Source: Phaeosaccion multiseriatum | Lineage: Eukaryota; Ochrophyta, other classes | DNA length: 64,000 nt | Assembly (NCBI GenBank): GCA_965112735.1 | Contig: OZ218959.1 | Span: 3,381,102 to 3,445,101, forward strand | Direction of reading: 5' to 3' | In this document: positions 21,501 through 33,022 of the stretch, piece by piece | Position numbering within the stretch: the first letter of the stretch is position 1 | Layout: every line of letters begins with the position of its first letter | Notes under the pieces: generated by a model | The model's database searches: none | What the model saw: only the letters and a program-made list of their open reading frames with translations | What the model was told of the DNA's origin: nothing | Translations under genes and position numbers: made by a program

Positions 21501-24500
21501 CTGCTGGAGTAATCTACCACCCCGTTGGTGACGGTGACGAATAACTTTGTCAAGCAACCGGTGCTGCTAGGCTGCTGCTGCTGCTGCTGCTGAACCTCCT
21601 CCTGCTGCTCGCTGCCTTGCACATCCCCCGTAACGAAGCCCAAAAGGCGCATGAGCCAGTTTGAGCGCACGGTGTAGCGCAGAGACAGGTCGTGCAAATT
21701 CGACACAATCGTCATTGTGCTTCCTCCCCCTTCGGCTGGTGCTGGCAAAGAGGTGACACACGCATCCAATGCCGTGTCCGACTGCGCCTTGACCCACTTG
21801 GTGCGATACAGAACGGGAATGAAAGTGGGAGAAGGGCCGCCATGTCGAGCCGAGACTTCTCCGTTGGCCTCATAGATGCAGAGATCCGTCGCTGAAAAGT
21901 GCTTCTTTGAGCTTTGGGCAGGAGGAGTGAAGTCTCCCAGCACTCCAGCTGCTCGAATCTTGAAGGAGTAAAAGCCTCCCTCAAGGCTGGGCGTGTGTCC
22001 GCTCGACTCGTGCAGCAGCACTGTAGCTTGGCGCACTCTCAGCTGGCTTCCACCCCCGCCTTCATCGCTACCCCTGCTGCTGCCGCTGCCGCTGCTACTG
22101 CCGCTGGTCTCAACCCCGCCCCCCGTGGACGTTACAATCTCCAGCAGAAGCTTGTATTCCACGAACGCCAAATCCAGCGTCACTGCTGGTAGAGTGCACA
22201 GGGGCTTGGGGGCGCTTTCAGGCTGTCCCTCCAAGGGCGAAACCTTGTTCTCCTCCCAAAAGGCGTCTTCCCCCCACCCTTTTGGATCGGGCTGGGGCTC
22301 CCACGTGTGTAAGAAATCCTGGGCACCCGCTTGTCGAGGCGATTCCGCCCCTGCCTCCCTGTGGATACGAACCCCTCGCTCCAGCGAAATAGGGCCCTGT
22401 GAGTCGCTCGTCACATTAAGGAATGAGAGGCGGTGCTGCTGCGAGCATTGACCGTCGTCGGACAGGGCCGAGAGGACCAACACGGCCTCCAAAGTCCGCG
22501 CCTCTACACGCATCCCCGACGCCACGTCTGGAAGTCGCACCTCAGCAGTTAGTTGCTGGACGACAACTAAAAGCAGAGCCGCCGAGGAACACGAAGCGGG
22601 GGGGGGGAGGACGTTTTCCCACTTGCGTTGGAGGAGGCCGTCGTTACACGAGCGCAGCAGGTCACCAAAAACGGCCGAGTTGCCCATGGTCGCATTGTCC
22701 GCAGGGAGATACAAATCGAGGCGCGGCAAGACCAATTGAAGCGCCTTGCCGCCATTCGCCGCCGCGGTGGGACTACTGCTGCTGCTGCTGCTGCTGCTGG
22801 TGCTGGTGCTGCTGCCGTCTCGCCCATCCTCCATTTGGCCCGAAAGAGATGCTAAAAAGGAGCTTGCATGCCCCAGAGTCTCTGAGTCCAGCGTTACTTC
22901 CAGTGCCTGCTGGCAAGTGCAGCGCAATAGGTTGTCCTTTCCATCGTCCGAGAACAATATACAGCTCTGCGGGGACGAAACTACTGCGCTCGAGCTGGAT
23001 GCGGAGAGGGGAAAGTGCGCCACGCGCTGGGCTTGGCCTTTCCAAAAGTTGCTGAGGTGAGCCTTCCCAATCTCAGCATGGCGCTGCGCCCCCGTACCCC
23101 CAAGCTGCAGACGGAAGCAAGAGTGGCGAACCACGAGCCGAAAGTGGGCATCTTCCTCCCAGTTCTCCGATGCAGGTTGCTGCTGCGGCCCATGGAAGAG
23201 CACAGCCGTACACGCGTCCAACCGAATGCGAACCTCGACCGAGGTCGAGGCGGACTTGAGAGAGGAGGAGTCCAAAAACTCCTCGTCGTGGCAGTCGAAA
23301 AACTCGTCATCGCCTTCGAGGCCCATCGACTCCGCGAGCCGATGCCTCGCTTCCGCGTACTCTCGCAGCATGTCCTCCAGTCTCCGGAAATTCATCTCCT
23401 GCTGCTGCTCTCCTCGCACGCTGTCCTCACCCAAGAAGCCGTCAAGCACCAAGGAACTGCTCAGGAGAGTGCCCAGAGGATGATGATGAGGTGCCTGCTG
23501 CTGCTCCTGCCCCCCCCCGCCCCCCAAACTCTCTGCAAACAGCAGGATACGACAACACAAGTCTGGACACATAGTCACGTGCAAACTTTTTAGCGACGCA
23601 TCCATATCCAAAGCTGAATTGGCTGGCTTCCCTCGTCCCGGAGAGGACTTGATACAAACGCTTGCTCCCGTTGAGCTCGCCACCTCGCTGTCAACGCCCT
23701 TCTCGGCGTCCTCGTAGCGTACTTGCACGCCCCCCACAGCAACGCTCTGTGCACGGAACAAGAGCAGCCGCAATTCGATTGAGGCCACAGCGAAGAAACG
23801 ATGCGGGGTAGAGACAGTGATATAACATCAGGTGGGAAATCTTCTTGCTGAAAGAGGGTGAGACTGAAGGGCCTAAGTCCTCCTTTGGAATCCAAAATAG
23901 AACTCACCTTGATGACATCCTCGTCCCAAGCCGCAGCAGCGTCCAGCGGCGAGGGTACCGCGTCTGGGGTGTCATCCACATACCGCGCAGACGACGCATA
24001 AACCACCAGGCTGGCGCTGCCTCCCCCCCCGACTCGCACACACACATCAGATACGGCCACCTTTATCTTGGACGAAATCTGCTTGATCCAGCTGGCCACA
24101 AAGTCCAGGCCCTCCATCGATTCATCCTTACTATTTGATTCGGGAAAGGTGCTGTTGGGCGGAGGCGGGGTCCGCCTATGGGAATTTGAACCACTCCCGG
24201 CTGCACCAGCGGTAGCACACCCCCCTCCCAGAGCAGAAGCCTCCACATCCAACGAGAGCTTTTCCACCTCGAACGACAGACTCTCCGACAACAAATTGCT
24301 GTAGCAAATGTGGACCCTCAGCTTGCCCACGTGCGCTGCCTTCACGCGGAAAGGGGTGCCTTCCATATACGGCGCGAGCGAAGCAACATTGAGCTCCAAG
24401 TCCGAGAGCTCCACACTTCCAGCCCTGACTGACACGGACAGTTGCTAGGGGGGCACGAGGGGGCAGGGGAGGGCTGACTGGGGTAAGGAGACGGAGCGAC

Positions 24501-24639
24501 GACACAAAACGTCCGCTTGCCTTGGCAAACGCACCTCAAGAAGCAGGTCATCCTGGAGGAATCTCCCAATCAGCTTCCGCAGAACGAACTTGTACAGGCG
24601 GCAAAGCGTTGAGTCCGCCAGACGCTGAAGCGCCTGCAT
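18575..24639 (-). CDS. ATG2: Autophagy-related lipid-transfer protein ATG2, 3 exons
   Basis: Exons 24639-24535, 24444-23908 and 23746-18575 join in phase to 1937 residues, the size of animal ATG2. Exon 1 starts MQALQRLADSTLCRLYKFVLRKLIGRFL, a chorein-N type amphipathic start also seen in VPS13. Exon 2 continues the chorein domain (QLSVSVRAGSVELSDLELNV). The last ~170 residues contain the ATG2 C-terminal signature: GATPIRPLVSVGKGVADLVL, then LPIQQYKRDGR and RGMRAGSAAFLRVLTVESL. ATG2 bridges ER and the growing phagophore and moves phospholipids along a hydrophobic groove. The middle is long, divergent and interrupted by Ser, Gln and Glu runs, which are probably disordered loops. The acceptor of exon 3 (GCACAG|AGC) was chosen because earlier acceptors lead to stop codons and because the join gives the expected K-x-V-x-V-x-G-V strand. 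Confidence 0.93.
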
Positions 24640-24864
24640 GATGGCTTCTGGCTTTTGTACAAATGTTGCTCCTTTCCTCCGCTGACTCGGTCAGGGCTGC
24701 AGTTTTCTTGACACTTTTCGGACTCCTTCAAACCCCCCCCCCGCCCTCTCTTACTCATTTCATCCCAAGCTGGCAGGTGGGTTGGGCTCAGAAGGCCACT
24801 CTAGCGGGGCATTGTGGAGGAAGAGCCCACCTCTCTTTCGATTGAAGGCTTGGAGTCCAGGTTG
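24640..24864. promoter_or_regulatory. Divergent spacer between ATG2 and TFIIIC gene
   Basis: About 225 bases separate the chosen starts (318 if the TFIIIC protein starts at 24958). It includes a C-run near 24731. A bidirectional promoter is inferred from layout. Confidence 0.35.
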
Positions 24865-26777
24865 ATGAAAGAATCCTGGCGACGACGCTACGCTCTGGAT
24901 CACCACATCACGAGCCTGCCGCTCCGATCCCTCGACATCACGAAATCAAACCCTCAAATGGCCGAGGACTTGGAAGCACAGGTGCTTGGGGGCAATTTTG
25001 TGACTCTGGAGCTTCCTGTTTCAGTGAATAGCTCCGACAAGGCTTTGAAACTAGTGGGGGGCTTGGAAGCGGTGGGGGATGCCGTTCGGGGGCAGAAGGC
25101 GCTGGGTCTGCACTTTCCCTCCCCGGAGTCCTCCTCGATGTCCCGGTGCACGCCTGTAGTGTCCTGCACTGAGACTGATTTTGGGGGAGAGCGCTGTTTG
25201 GTTAGGGTCAGGAGATTGAAGCGCCGCCGAGGCGCGGTGGAGGCTGTCGTGATGGGCAAGGTTGACGCCGCCATTAGCTTCACCTCCCCAGCGGACTTTC
25301 AGTTCACGTCCTCTTCGAAGAGGGTCGAGGCGGACCGGGAGAGTTCCACAGCTGACGAATCGCACCCGCAGCCGCAGCCGCAGCCGCTAGGAGATGGCCA
25401 ACAACTCTTGCTGGACATTCTGCCTCCAAACTATTTCCTGCCCCCATCCAGGCAACCCATCTCGTACAGATTCGTCCAGCGAGAGCAGGTCAGCAGTTGC
25501 GTTGATTAAAACTATGCTTGCTTTCTTGCTTGACAAAGGAAGAGAATGAAAAACAACCTGTCACTCCTCCTCCTTGTCGCAGAAAAAACCCCCGGCCAAG
25601 AAAAGCGGGGGACTGGGCGTTGTTGTTGTCGGGTTTGGCGAAGTCCCGCAGCAAAGGGATGAAGCTAAGGCGCTCATTCGGAATGCGCAAGAGTGGCAAA
25701 AGAAGGAGATGCTGCAGCAATCTGAGTCGAGCGGGGGCACCACCGGCAGGCCCAACGCTGCCCAGGCGACGACGAGGAGGTACAGCGTGCTCCTGAAGCT
25801 GGACGAGATCTTTCAAGAGAAGCCTATGTGGAAGCAGCACGAGGTCATTGCGGCGTTCCCAGGTTAGTATGTTTACGGCTCTGGAGTTCCCGCCACTTTC
25901 CACGCCAACATCCACCTGCTTGACGTGTGTAAACAAACCAGGGAACATGCGCTATATCGTGGTGGAAATGATCCATGCGGTGGCCTACTACGCTTCCAAC
26001 GGCCCCTGGAGGTCTTACTGGATCAGGTTCGGCTACGACCCCGCTTCGGACCCCCAGACACGTTTCCTGCAAGTGCTAGAGTACAGGGTATCCAGCAACC
26101 AGTTGAGCGTGTGGCGGGCTCGCATCAGCTCGAGGAGGCAAGGGCAAGAAGGCGAAGGGACCGACGACGTGTGCGTCTTTGGACACGCGCTCCGTGTACA
26201 GAACCGGCTCATCTTTAACACGCTGGTGGACGCCCAAATACAGGTAAGACGTTTGTGCCGAGTCCGCCCTTATGTGGAGGTTGGCTGATACCGCCATCGC
26301 CGTTGTGTGGGCCGCAACAGGAAATGCTTCTGCAAGCGCCTCGCCTCAAGACCCCTCACCCCAAGACCGGGTGGTTCACGGCGCAGTTCATTGCTCAGCT
26401 TCGATCGGTAAGTCGCGTCTCGTAGACTTATTCCCCTTGTGGTGGGCGCAGCACAAAGAATATTAAAGCTGTTCTTGGGTTGGGCCGCCTCCCCCCCCTC
26501 TTCTCGCGCAGGAATTGGAAGCCTGCATTGATGCACTGACGAAGGGAAGGGCGCCGTCACAGGCCTTGACCCCGACCGAATTTCTCGAAAAGGCGCAGAG
26601 AGAGGGCAAGAATGTGCCGGTGGTTCCGGGGGCGCAGTCGGGAATTCGCATCAGAAGGGGCAACACGGGCACGGAGCAGCCAGGCAGATGGACCGTTACG
26701 CACACGCGGGGCAGCGGCCAAGCGTTCCCTCCCCACCAATCGCGCGCTCCCGCTAAGCGCCAGCAGCAGCAGGATCT

Positions 26778-26825
<48 letters not shown>

Positions 26826-27177
26826 GGAGCAGCAGAGCAGGAAGCGGGTGCGAGGCAGTCGGGGAGGCTCGGCGGCCGCAAGAAGAGCAGCGGCAGGAGG
26901 AGGGGCTTCCAGCAGCGGTGCCAGAGCAGCCGTGACGAGTCTGCAGAGCGACCACCTCACAAAGAGCGGACTTTTCCCAAGCTCCGACTTGCTGGGGGAG
27001 AAGCTTGGAGGCATGATGCACCACCTACAGCAACCCCCGACGCTGACAGGGGATGGGGACGAGGCCGAGAAGCTCGCTGCGGAGGGACAGGAGGAGGACG
27101 AAGAAGAGGAGGAAGAAGAGGACGAGGAGGACGACGACGACGAGGAGGAGGACGAAGAAGAGGAAGAAGAAGACTAG
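24865..27177 (+). CDS. TFIIIC subunit 5 (GTF3C5/Tfc1, tau95) homologue, 5 exons
   Basis: Exons 24865-25488, 25583-25862, 25942-26243, 26321-26407 and 26512-27177 join in phase to 652 residues. The most diagnostic block is ASNGPWRSYWIRFGYDP followed by RFLQVLEYR, the conserved core of GTF3C5, preceded by FQEKPMWKQHEV, which matches the family's DIRPIWSRNAV region. The N-terminal half has the CLVRVRRLKRRRG strand of the dimerisation domain. The C-terminal exon ends in a Gln run encoded by CAG (26761-26823) and a long Asp/Glu tail, as in the human protein. TFIIIC binds the A and B boxes of tRNA genes and recruits TFIIIB for RNA polymerase III. The start is uncertain: 24865 is the first in-frame ATG in this exon, and 24958 is an alternative. 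Confidence 0.88.
26761..26823. repeat. (CAG)n coding for polyglutamine in the TFIIIC gene
   Basis: A CAG tract of about 20 units, with one GATCTA interruption near its start, sits in exon 5 and encodes glutamine in a probably disordered region. Confidence 0.95.
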
Positions 27178-27254
27178 CAACAGCATCTAAAAAGTCTATA
27201 TTTTTACCCAACCCCCCCGATTACGATACAATAACTGCTGAAAAATGCCGTCCT

Positions 27255-27823
27255 CTAAATCATGTCCTCTGTGGGCAAGTTTAATACTGTTGCGACCGCC
27301 ACGACCAGTGCCACGGCAAGGAGACCTGTTTACGGAGGCAAGAGAGGGGGGAGGGCGTCAGAGACGTGTGACACCTTGCCTGCGTCTCACAGACCACACA
27401 ATTCGACTCACCTCCACCGATAATCAGCTTGTTGTCCGCCCTCTCCTCTACTTCGCCCTCCACCTTGAGCTCGGGCTCTACGCTCCACACGTTCGTCTTA
27501 CCGTCCTGGTCGCGGAACGAGCCAAAGCGAACGTTTTTGTTTGGCGAGAAGAAGCCATCTGAACCAAAATCGGCGTTTGTGGGACTCGCTTCGCCCTCGG
27601 TAGCAACAGCTTGGGTCTCCGTCTCTGCCTCCGCCCCCCCCTCGCTCATCCTCCGGGATATCCGCTGCGCTCCGTTCTGGTGTGCCCTCGCAGAAACTCG
27701 CTGATGCGCCCGAGAGAGCAGCACGCGGGAGCTCGCTGGAGGTGAAAGCACTGTGAAAGCCGCGGCAGTAGAAAGCAGCAGAAGGAGGAGCATACTCACG
27801 CTCGAGGCACCCATCATTGTCAT
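27255..27823 (-). CDS. Small plastid-targeted single-pass membrane protein of unknown function, 2 exons
   Basis: Exon 1 (27823-27412) and exon 2 (27325-27255) join in phase to 160 residues. The N-terminus MTMMGASSVSMLLLLLLST is a signal peptide ending AAA|FTVLSPPASSR. Phe at +1 followed by a Ser/Arg/Ala-rich stretch with no acidic residue is the bipartite plastid presequence of secondary red plastids. The mature part is acidic, with an aromatic block (DGFFSPNKNVRFGSF, then TNVWSVEP). The C-terminus encoded by exon 2 is one hydrophobic helix (LLAVALVVAVATVL) ending LPTEDMI, so the protein probably crosses the thylakoid or envelope once. I do not recognise the family. The stop lies 77 bases from the end of the TFIIIC gene. 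Confidence 0.8.
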
Positions 27824-28061
27824 TATACTAAAGAGGAGGGAGTAGAGAAAGGCAGTGAAGGACGAGAGTGTGTGAAGACGCTTCCAAGAGGACGCTTCCA
27901 AGAGGTGTGAGATTTTGGTGGTGTTTCCCCACCAGCACACAAAGAGAGTGGTTGCCAGCATACGTATGCAGGCCGTGAACTGCCATTTTACTTTTACCAG
28001 GCAATCCTTTGAAGCATCGACTGTTTCTCCGAGGGAATGTCGCCCTCGTGAGGCTGCCGGG

Positions 28062-30169
28062 ATGGATCTCCCAAACCCTTACGTTGGCGGCCGTGCGCCA
28101 CAACGCAGCCTTCTGAGGAGATGTCTGAAGTGCGTGGGGACTGGGCTGTGCTTGCCTGTTTTCTGCTTTGTGGGCTGTTTGAGCTGTACCGGGAATAGCC
28201 TGGCGGGAAAGAGGGGGAGGAAGCGCCAAGTGAAGGCTGTGCTCTCAATACTGGGCCTGCTTTTCGTGTATCAGCTCCTTGCTGAGACAAACCTGTCGCA
28301 CGACAAGGTGGCGACCATGATCGACTTCTGGAATGCGAAGGTGAGGGAGGGAGGGTGGAGGTGACCGGCGACCCCCCATTTCCGTACACATGAGCTCCTG
28401 AATAGCTCACCAGGGAGGTGCAAGGTGCAGGGAGCGGCAACTCGCCATTTTGCTTACACACCAGCACATGAATACCTCACTATCTGAAGCGGTGCTTTGT
28501 TGTTCTGTACTTCTGCGGAACGGCGCTGGCAGAGTGCCCAGTATGACCAGCCCTTGGTGGAGCACTGCACGCCCGACCAGGAGTACAACGAGCCGTCGAC
28601 GGCTGTGGCCATTCTGGGCCTTGGTGTCATGGCTAGCCAGCTCAAGTGCGAGGCTGCCGTGGAATCGCTGGGCAAGATTGGAGGCTGGACGGTGAGTGGG
28701 AATTTTTCTACTAAATGCCCCGTCGACCAAACCCGAAACCCAGGGAAGCGTGTATCTCTTCAATTCTCTACTAAATGCCCCATCGACGAAACCCGCAAAC
28801 CAGGGAAGAGTGTATCTCTTCACGGATAAAGAGGACTGCTACGACGTGGAAAAGATGAAGAAGCTTGGGGGCAACGACTTACGCATTGTGGGCATTAGTG
28901 GGGATTATAGTGGGGCTTTCGCAATGCCTTCTCTCTCGGGCACCAAGGGAAATCGCCTGAGAGCCAAGCTGCTGAAGAGTCGGCTTTTCAAGGAAATTGA
29001 CGACCCCGCGGTTGAGCAGCTCTTGTATATGGACTGCGACGAGGTGCTTGCACAGACGGGCTGTGCCAAGCCGATGATGGAGGAGATGTTCGGGGGCTGG
29101 TCGGACAGGTGAGACGGCTGCAACCAGCTGCAACCACGGAATGTACTTGGCGACTTGGTTTTCCGTTGCCTGACGGACCTTGCCTCTGCCCTTCCACCAC
29201 CCCCCCTCGCTGCAGCGAGAATATTCGATTTCGCATCACGAGGACGAGTGAGCAAATCGGGGGTCCAGACATGGCCCACCACTTCGACGAGGCCATACAG
29301 GCCCAGTTCGATAACCCCTTCTTTATGATTCACGCAGGCTTCTTCGCAGCCAAAAGGGATAAGGTACACAGTGTGTGAGGGGCGCATCACTTTTCTTGGT
29401 CGATCCTCTCACTTTGCCTTTTGCTGTGCTTGTCGTTGCGTTGACACGAAAAGTCCTGGAAGGCCTTGGAGGAGTGGGAGAAGGAGCTCTCTACCATGAA
29501 GTACGCGGCAGACCGGATGGCCTTCGTGACCGCCATGCGAAACGTCCAAGCCGCGTCCAAAGCCAACCACACGGAGAATCACATGCAGGTGGGTCGGACA
29601 TGGGCACACCTGGTTGACCCCTACACGCTTTACTTGCGGATGGCACGCTGTTGTTGCTCATAAGTGATCGCGCGCGATTCTCTCCCCCTCCCCCCCAAAA
29701 GTGGCCCTAGAAACTGACTGATGATGTGCCTACCCTCTTTCTCTTTGTCCTCCTCGTCGGCTGGCAGATCGGGTCGTGGAAAACAGGCTGGGAGAAGTTC
29801 GCAGACGCAAGAAGTCCGCATCTGCCCTGTGTGGTTCATGTGTCCCACAAGAGGTAGGCCATTGTGTGAAGTGTGAAATGCGGGCACCTTAGGGGACGCT
29901 CACATCTAGTATCCTGACGTAAGCCTACCATCGAATATTGGCTTTCAAAAGCGGTTCATACATTTCAACCCCCCCCCCCCCTTTCCTCACACAGGTGCCT
30001 CTGGCAAGGAAGGAAAAACGTCCAGAGCATTATCGACCGCTTAGGCCTAGAGACCTACAAGCAGGAGGATGGCACTACGCTCAACTATTGCGAGAGCCTT
30101 CTCACCTACCCCTTCACTCTCGGTTGGGTGCCCTACAAATCATGTCGAAAAATAGAGACATGGGTTTGA
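28062..30169 (+). CDS. Type II membrane glycosyltransferase-like protein, 7 exons
   Basis: Exons 28062-28340, 28533-28691, 28804-29108, 29216-29363, 29454-29588, 29768-29853 and 29995-30169 join in phase to 428 residues. After a short basic N-terminus there is a signal anchor (AVLSILGLLFVYQLLAE, about residues 66-82). The lumenal part shows AILGLGVMAS, GRVYLFTD, and then a probable metal-binding D-x-D in LLYMDCDEVL, with IHAGFFAAKRD further on. This order is typical of Golgi glycosyltransferases with a GT-A fold, possibly near GT8. The exact family and sugar are not known. An ATG upstream (about 27967) is also in frame, but the chosen start places the anchor normally. The boundary of intron 2 and exon 3 lies in a 60-base tandem duplication that creates a second in-frame acceptor at 28744. 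Confidence 0.72.
28703..28822 (+). repeat. 60-base tandem duplication across a splice acceptor
   Basis: Two direct copies (about 28703-28762 and 28763-28822) share CTACTAAATGCCCC, ACCAGGGAAG-type acceptors and GTGTATCTCTTCA, differing at a few positions. Each copy contains the 3' end of the intron plus the start of exon 3. Confidence 0.93.
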
Positions 30170-30711
30170 ACCCCCCCCCCAAAATGGTCACAGCCATATG
30201 TTGTAACATGCGAGAGATAGACTGTAGCAGCCCTTTCCACCCTCGACTCCTAGGCGCGGAAAGGAGGCCGAACGGGTCACATCACAGATAGGATGGCACT
30301 TTACGGCGGGTGGACGGCAGCCGATGGCGACCCCACTTTTGCCTCAACAAAACCCCTCACTGAATCCAATCCAGCGGCAGCCGCGAAGGCGAGCAAGGCG
30401 CTGCGGCACCAGCCTCAGCATCAAGCGCAGCAGCACGGCAGGTAGTAAGGAAGGGAGGGGGAAGGGAAGTGCAAACCCTCAAGGAAGCCGAAAGGACTAC
30501 GGAAGGGGGGGAAGGGACGTGCCAAAAATATATAACTAAGGTCTTCCCTGCCTCTTTCTCGCCCTCTACATGCTACTTCTCTTTGTCTTGATCTGTGGTG
30601 CATTTCCCTGGATTGGGCGCGAATTTTCCCAGACGGAGAGTAACAGAGAAGCAGCGGAAGCGGCAGCGGCGACGAGGCGGACGAGGGCAGGCAAAGCAGC
30701 AATCCCCTTTG
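30170..30711. other. Intergenic region with an ambiguous leader-like open frame
   Basis: About 540 bases precede the assigned start of the cyclic-nucleotide-binding gene. A separate frame from ATG 30570 (MLLLFVLICGAFPWIG) resembles a signal peptide but ends at a TGA near 30733 and could not be joined to the gene by a good splice pair. The stretch 30430-30520 is purine-rich. Confidence 0.35.
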
Positions 30712-32903
30712 ATGGAAGCCAACAAGTCAGCTGAGGGAGGAGAGGCCGTAGCGGTAGGAGCTCCACAGCCTTTGGACAATGCGCCTGCTCCGGCTGTTCC
30801 CGCTGCTGCAGTGCAGTCAGCTGAGGGGGGAGAGGCCATAGCGTCTCCGCAATCTGCGGCTGCTCCGCCCACCGATGATAAGGATGAGACTTCTCCGGCT
30901 GCGGATGATTCACCCTCGCCCCTCTCTCTCGATTACTGGATGGGAAATAGCAATGACGATGACCACACAAGCGTGGTGTACGATAGGTACATTACGAGCG
31001 CCAACCGCGCACTGACGAGATCAACCTCACACCCACTCTCAGCAGAGCATAAGGAGGAGCTGTATCGCTCACTCCGCGGGGGTAGCTTGTTCAAGTTTTG
31101 TAGCGAAGACTCCATCGAGAGGGTGGCAAAGAAGATGAAGCGAGTGCCTTTCCAGCAGGGCGATGTTCTCATGGAGCAAGGAGAGCCGCAGGCACGTGTC
31201 TTTCTCATCGCCAAGGGCTCCGTGAGTCGCTTGAGGTATATAAACGATCAGCTACATCAAGTAGAGACCATCGCTTCTGCGCCAGAGCATCGGGGAATGT
31301 TCGGAGCTCTCCACGTGTTGCGGCAAGAGCCAACCTACGCCACGGCCCTCGCGGAGACAGACGGCGTGGCTTACACACTCGACTCGAAGCACTTTCACAC
31401 TATGCTTGAAGAGGATTCTGTGCTGGCCAAAGAGGTGAGGGAGGGAGAGTTTTCTCTTGGCGGTGGTGCAGGGGTGTGCCCTCTTTGTGATACTGCTTAC
31501 TACCCTGTCCTCCCTTGCTGTCAGAGTTTCGGAAAGAGATGTGCCTTTTCATAAATACTGCAGTCAGAACCATTACGGCTTGTCTTAACGTAATTTGAAA
31601 CGGGCTCCTGACTTGACTGAGTGCAGGTCATCTACTCGCTGTCCAAGGAGATATTTCGTATGTCCAAGTTGAGGACTCCGCTGCTGGAACAGGACCCCAA
31701 GCCCAACAACGTCATCGCAACGTCCATCGGAGCAATCATAGAGAGCTATTACAGAAGCGGTAAGAAAGGCCCCCTTTCAGCATCGTATTTCGTAGCAAAC
31801 ATCAGCTGTACCTCATCCCTCTCTCTCCCCGTTGGAAACAGGTCTCAATGCCCTGCTTAACGCAGCGTTGACGGGAAGTCGGCCAGCTGCCCTCTTTCCA
31901 AACTTTCACATCCAGATTCCCTCCCGCGTTCTCTACATCAACGGCTTCAAGACTGTGCGGCAGTACCTCACAGAGAATGTGGACCCCACCTCCTTTGCCT
32001 ACCCGACCGCCACTCGTTTGGGCTTGACGTGCGTCCCAGGCCTCTGCATGACCCCGGTTAGGTGCGTAGCTGCTGTGTGCTGCTGAGCTCCCCTCCTCCC
32101 ACGTGTGTGTGGGGAGCTTGGCTGAAAGGGACGCAAGCTGTTGTGACGTACAGGTTTTGCATGTCCCACCTCACCACCGAGTCCCTTGGATATAGCCCTC
32201 CCCAACATGGCTCTTCTTTCTCTCTCTTGATACTCTTGTGCAGCTCGGTGCTGGAGGCATGCAATGCCGATCACATGAACTCGGAGCCGCTCCTCCGGCG
32301 CATCACCCGCGGCCTCTTGCCACGGTCTCTTCGAGAGGTGATTTTCGGTATCGGCATCAATCAGCTTTCAGACGCCTGCGAGGAGCGAGTGGCCTACATC
32401 GAGAACGCCTTTATGCGGACAGCGGTGGGCTCCATGACGGCAGGCAGCATCGCGGGCTACCTGAGCCACATTCCGCACAACCTGTCCACGCTCAAGCTGC
32501 TACAGCCCCACCGCTCCTACGGGGACATATTGCGCAAGATGGTGGACGACAACATGAAGGTGAGACAGGCTTTTGTTATTTTTCTATATTGTTTTATTGT
32601 ACTTAAAAGACAGTCATTCTAAGGCTATAAACGGATGCCTGACTCCTTCTGCTGCGTCGTTCGCTTCTTATCCACCAGTCCGCCCCCGAGGAGTGGATGC
32701 CGGGACCCCGACGAATGAGCGCCGCCTTTGTGACCTTCTTTCTACCCAAGGGGTGCCTGCTTCGCACGGCCCAAATATGTGGTAGCTTCATGATTATTAA
32801 TGGGGCTATCAACATCTTCGCTGCCACGTCGGACTCGCTCGGTGTGGAGCCAGAAAAGAGGCCACTCCGCAGACGGGAAGTGGAGGCGACCAAGCGGCTA
32901 TGA
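30712..32903 (+). CDS. Cyclic-nucleotide-binding domain fused to a mitochondrial-carrier-like region, 5 exons
   Basis: Exons 30712-31434, 31627-31759, 31842-32061, 32244-32559 and 32679-32903 join in phase to 538 residues. Residues about 1-75 are Ala/Pro-rich. Residues about 115-245 look like a cyclic-nucleotide-binding beta-roll: VAKKMKRVPFQQGDVLMEQG, VFLIAKGSVSRLR and GMFGALHVL, with the phosphate-binding cassette apparently degenerate because the usual G-E-L and R-T-A are missing. Residues about 290-520 contain carrier-like amphipathic helices: FIQIPSRVLYINGFKTVR-type strands, GSMTAGSIAGYLSHIPHN and LPKGCLLRTAQICGSFMIIN. The resemblance to mitochondrial carriers is partial, as no clear P-x-D/E-x-x-R/K triplet is visible. 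A regulatory input from cAMP or cGMP is possible but unproven. The start is chosen at the first in-frame ATG; a longer N-terminus is open upstream. Confidence 0.65.
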
Positions 32904-33022
32904 CCCCACGAATCAAGGCAACGTAAAACAAGTCGTGTTCACTACAAAATAAACAGATAGAGCGATGTGTACTTAGAGGAAGTGCCACATCGTGTGATGT
33001 GCCCTCATTTGGTGTTAAGTCC

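Noticed and set aside
23590-23907. Continuous reading of ATG2 exon 2 through its intron
   Set aside because: The frame is open by chance, but it ends before the rest of the protein. The GTGAGT donor and GCACAG acceptor give the conserved continuation in the frame of exon 3.
30570-30735. Separate secreted or plastid-targeted short protein (MLLLFVLICGAFPW...)
   Set aside because: It ends after 55 codons and overlaps the upstream part of the next gene in another frame. No splice pair joins it to a downstream exon.
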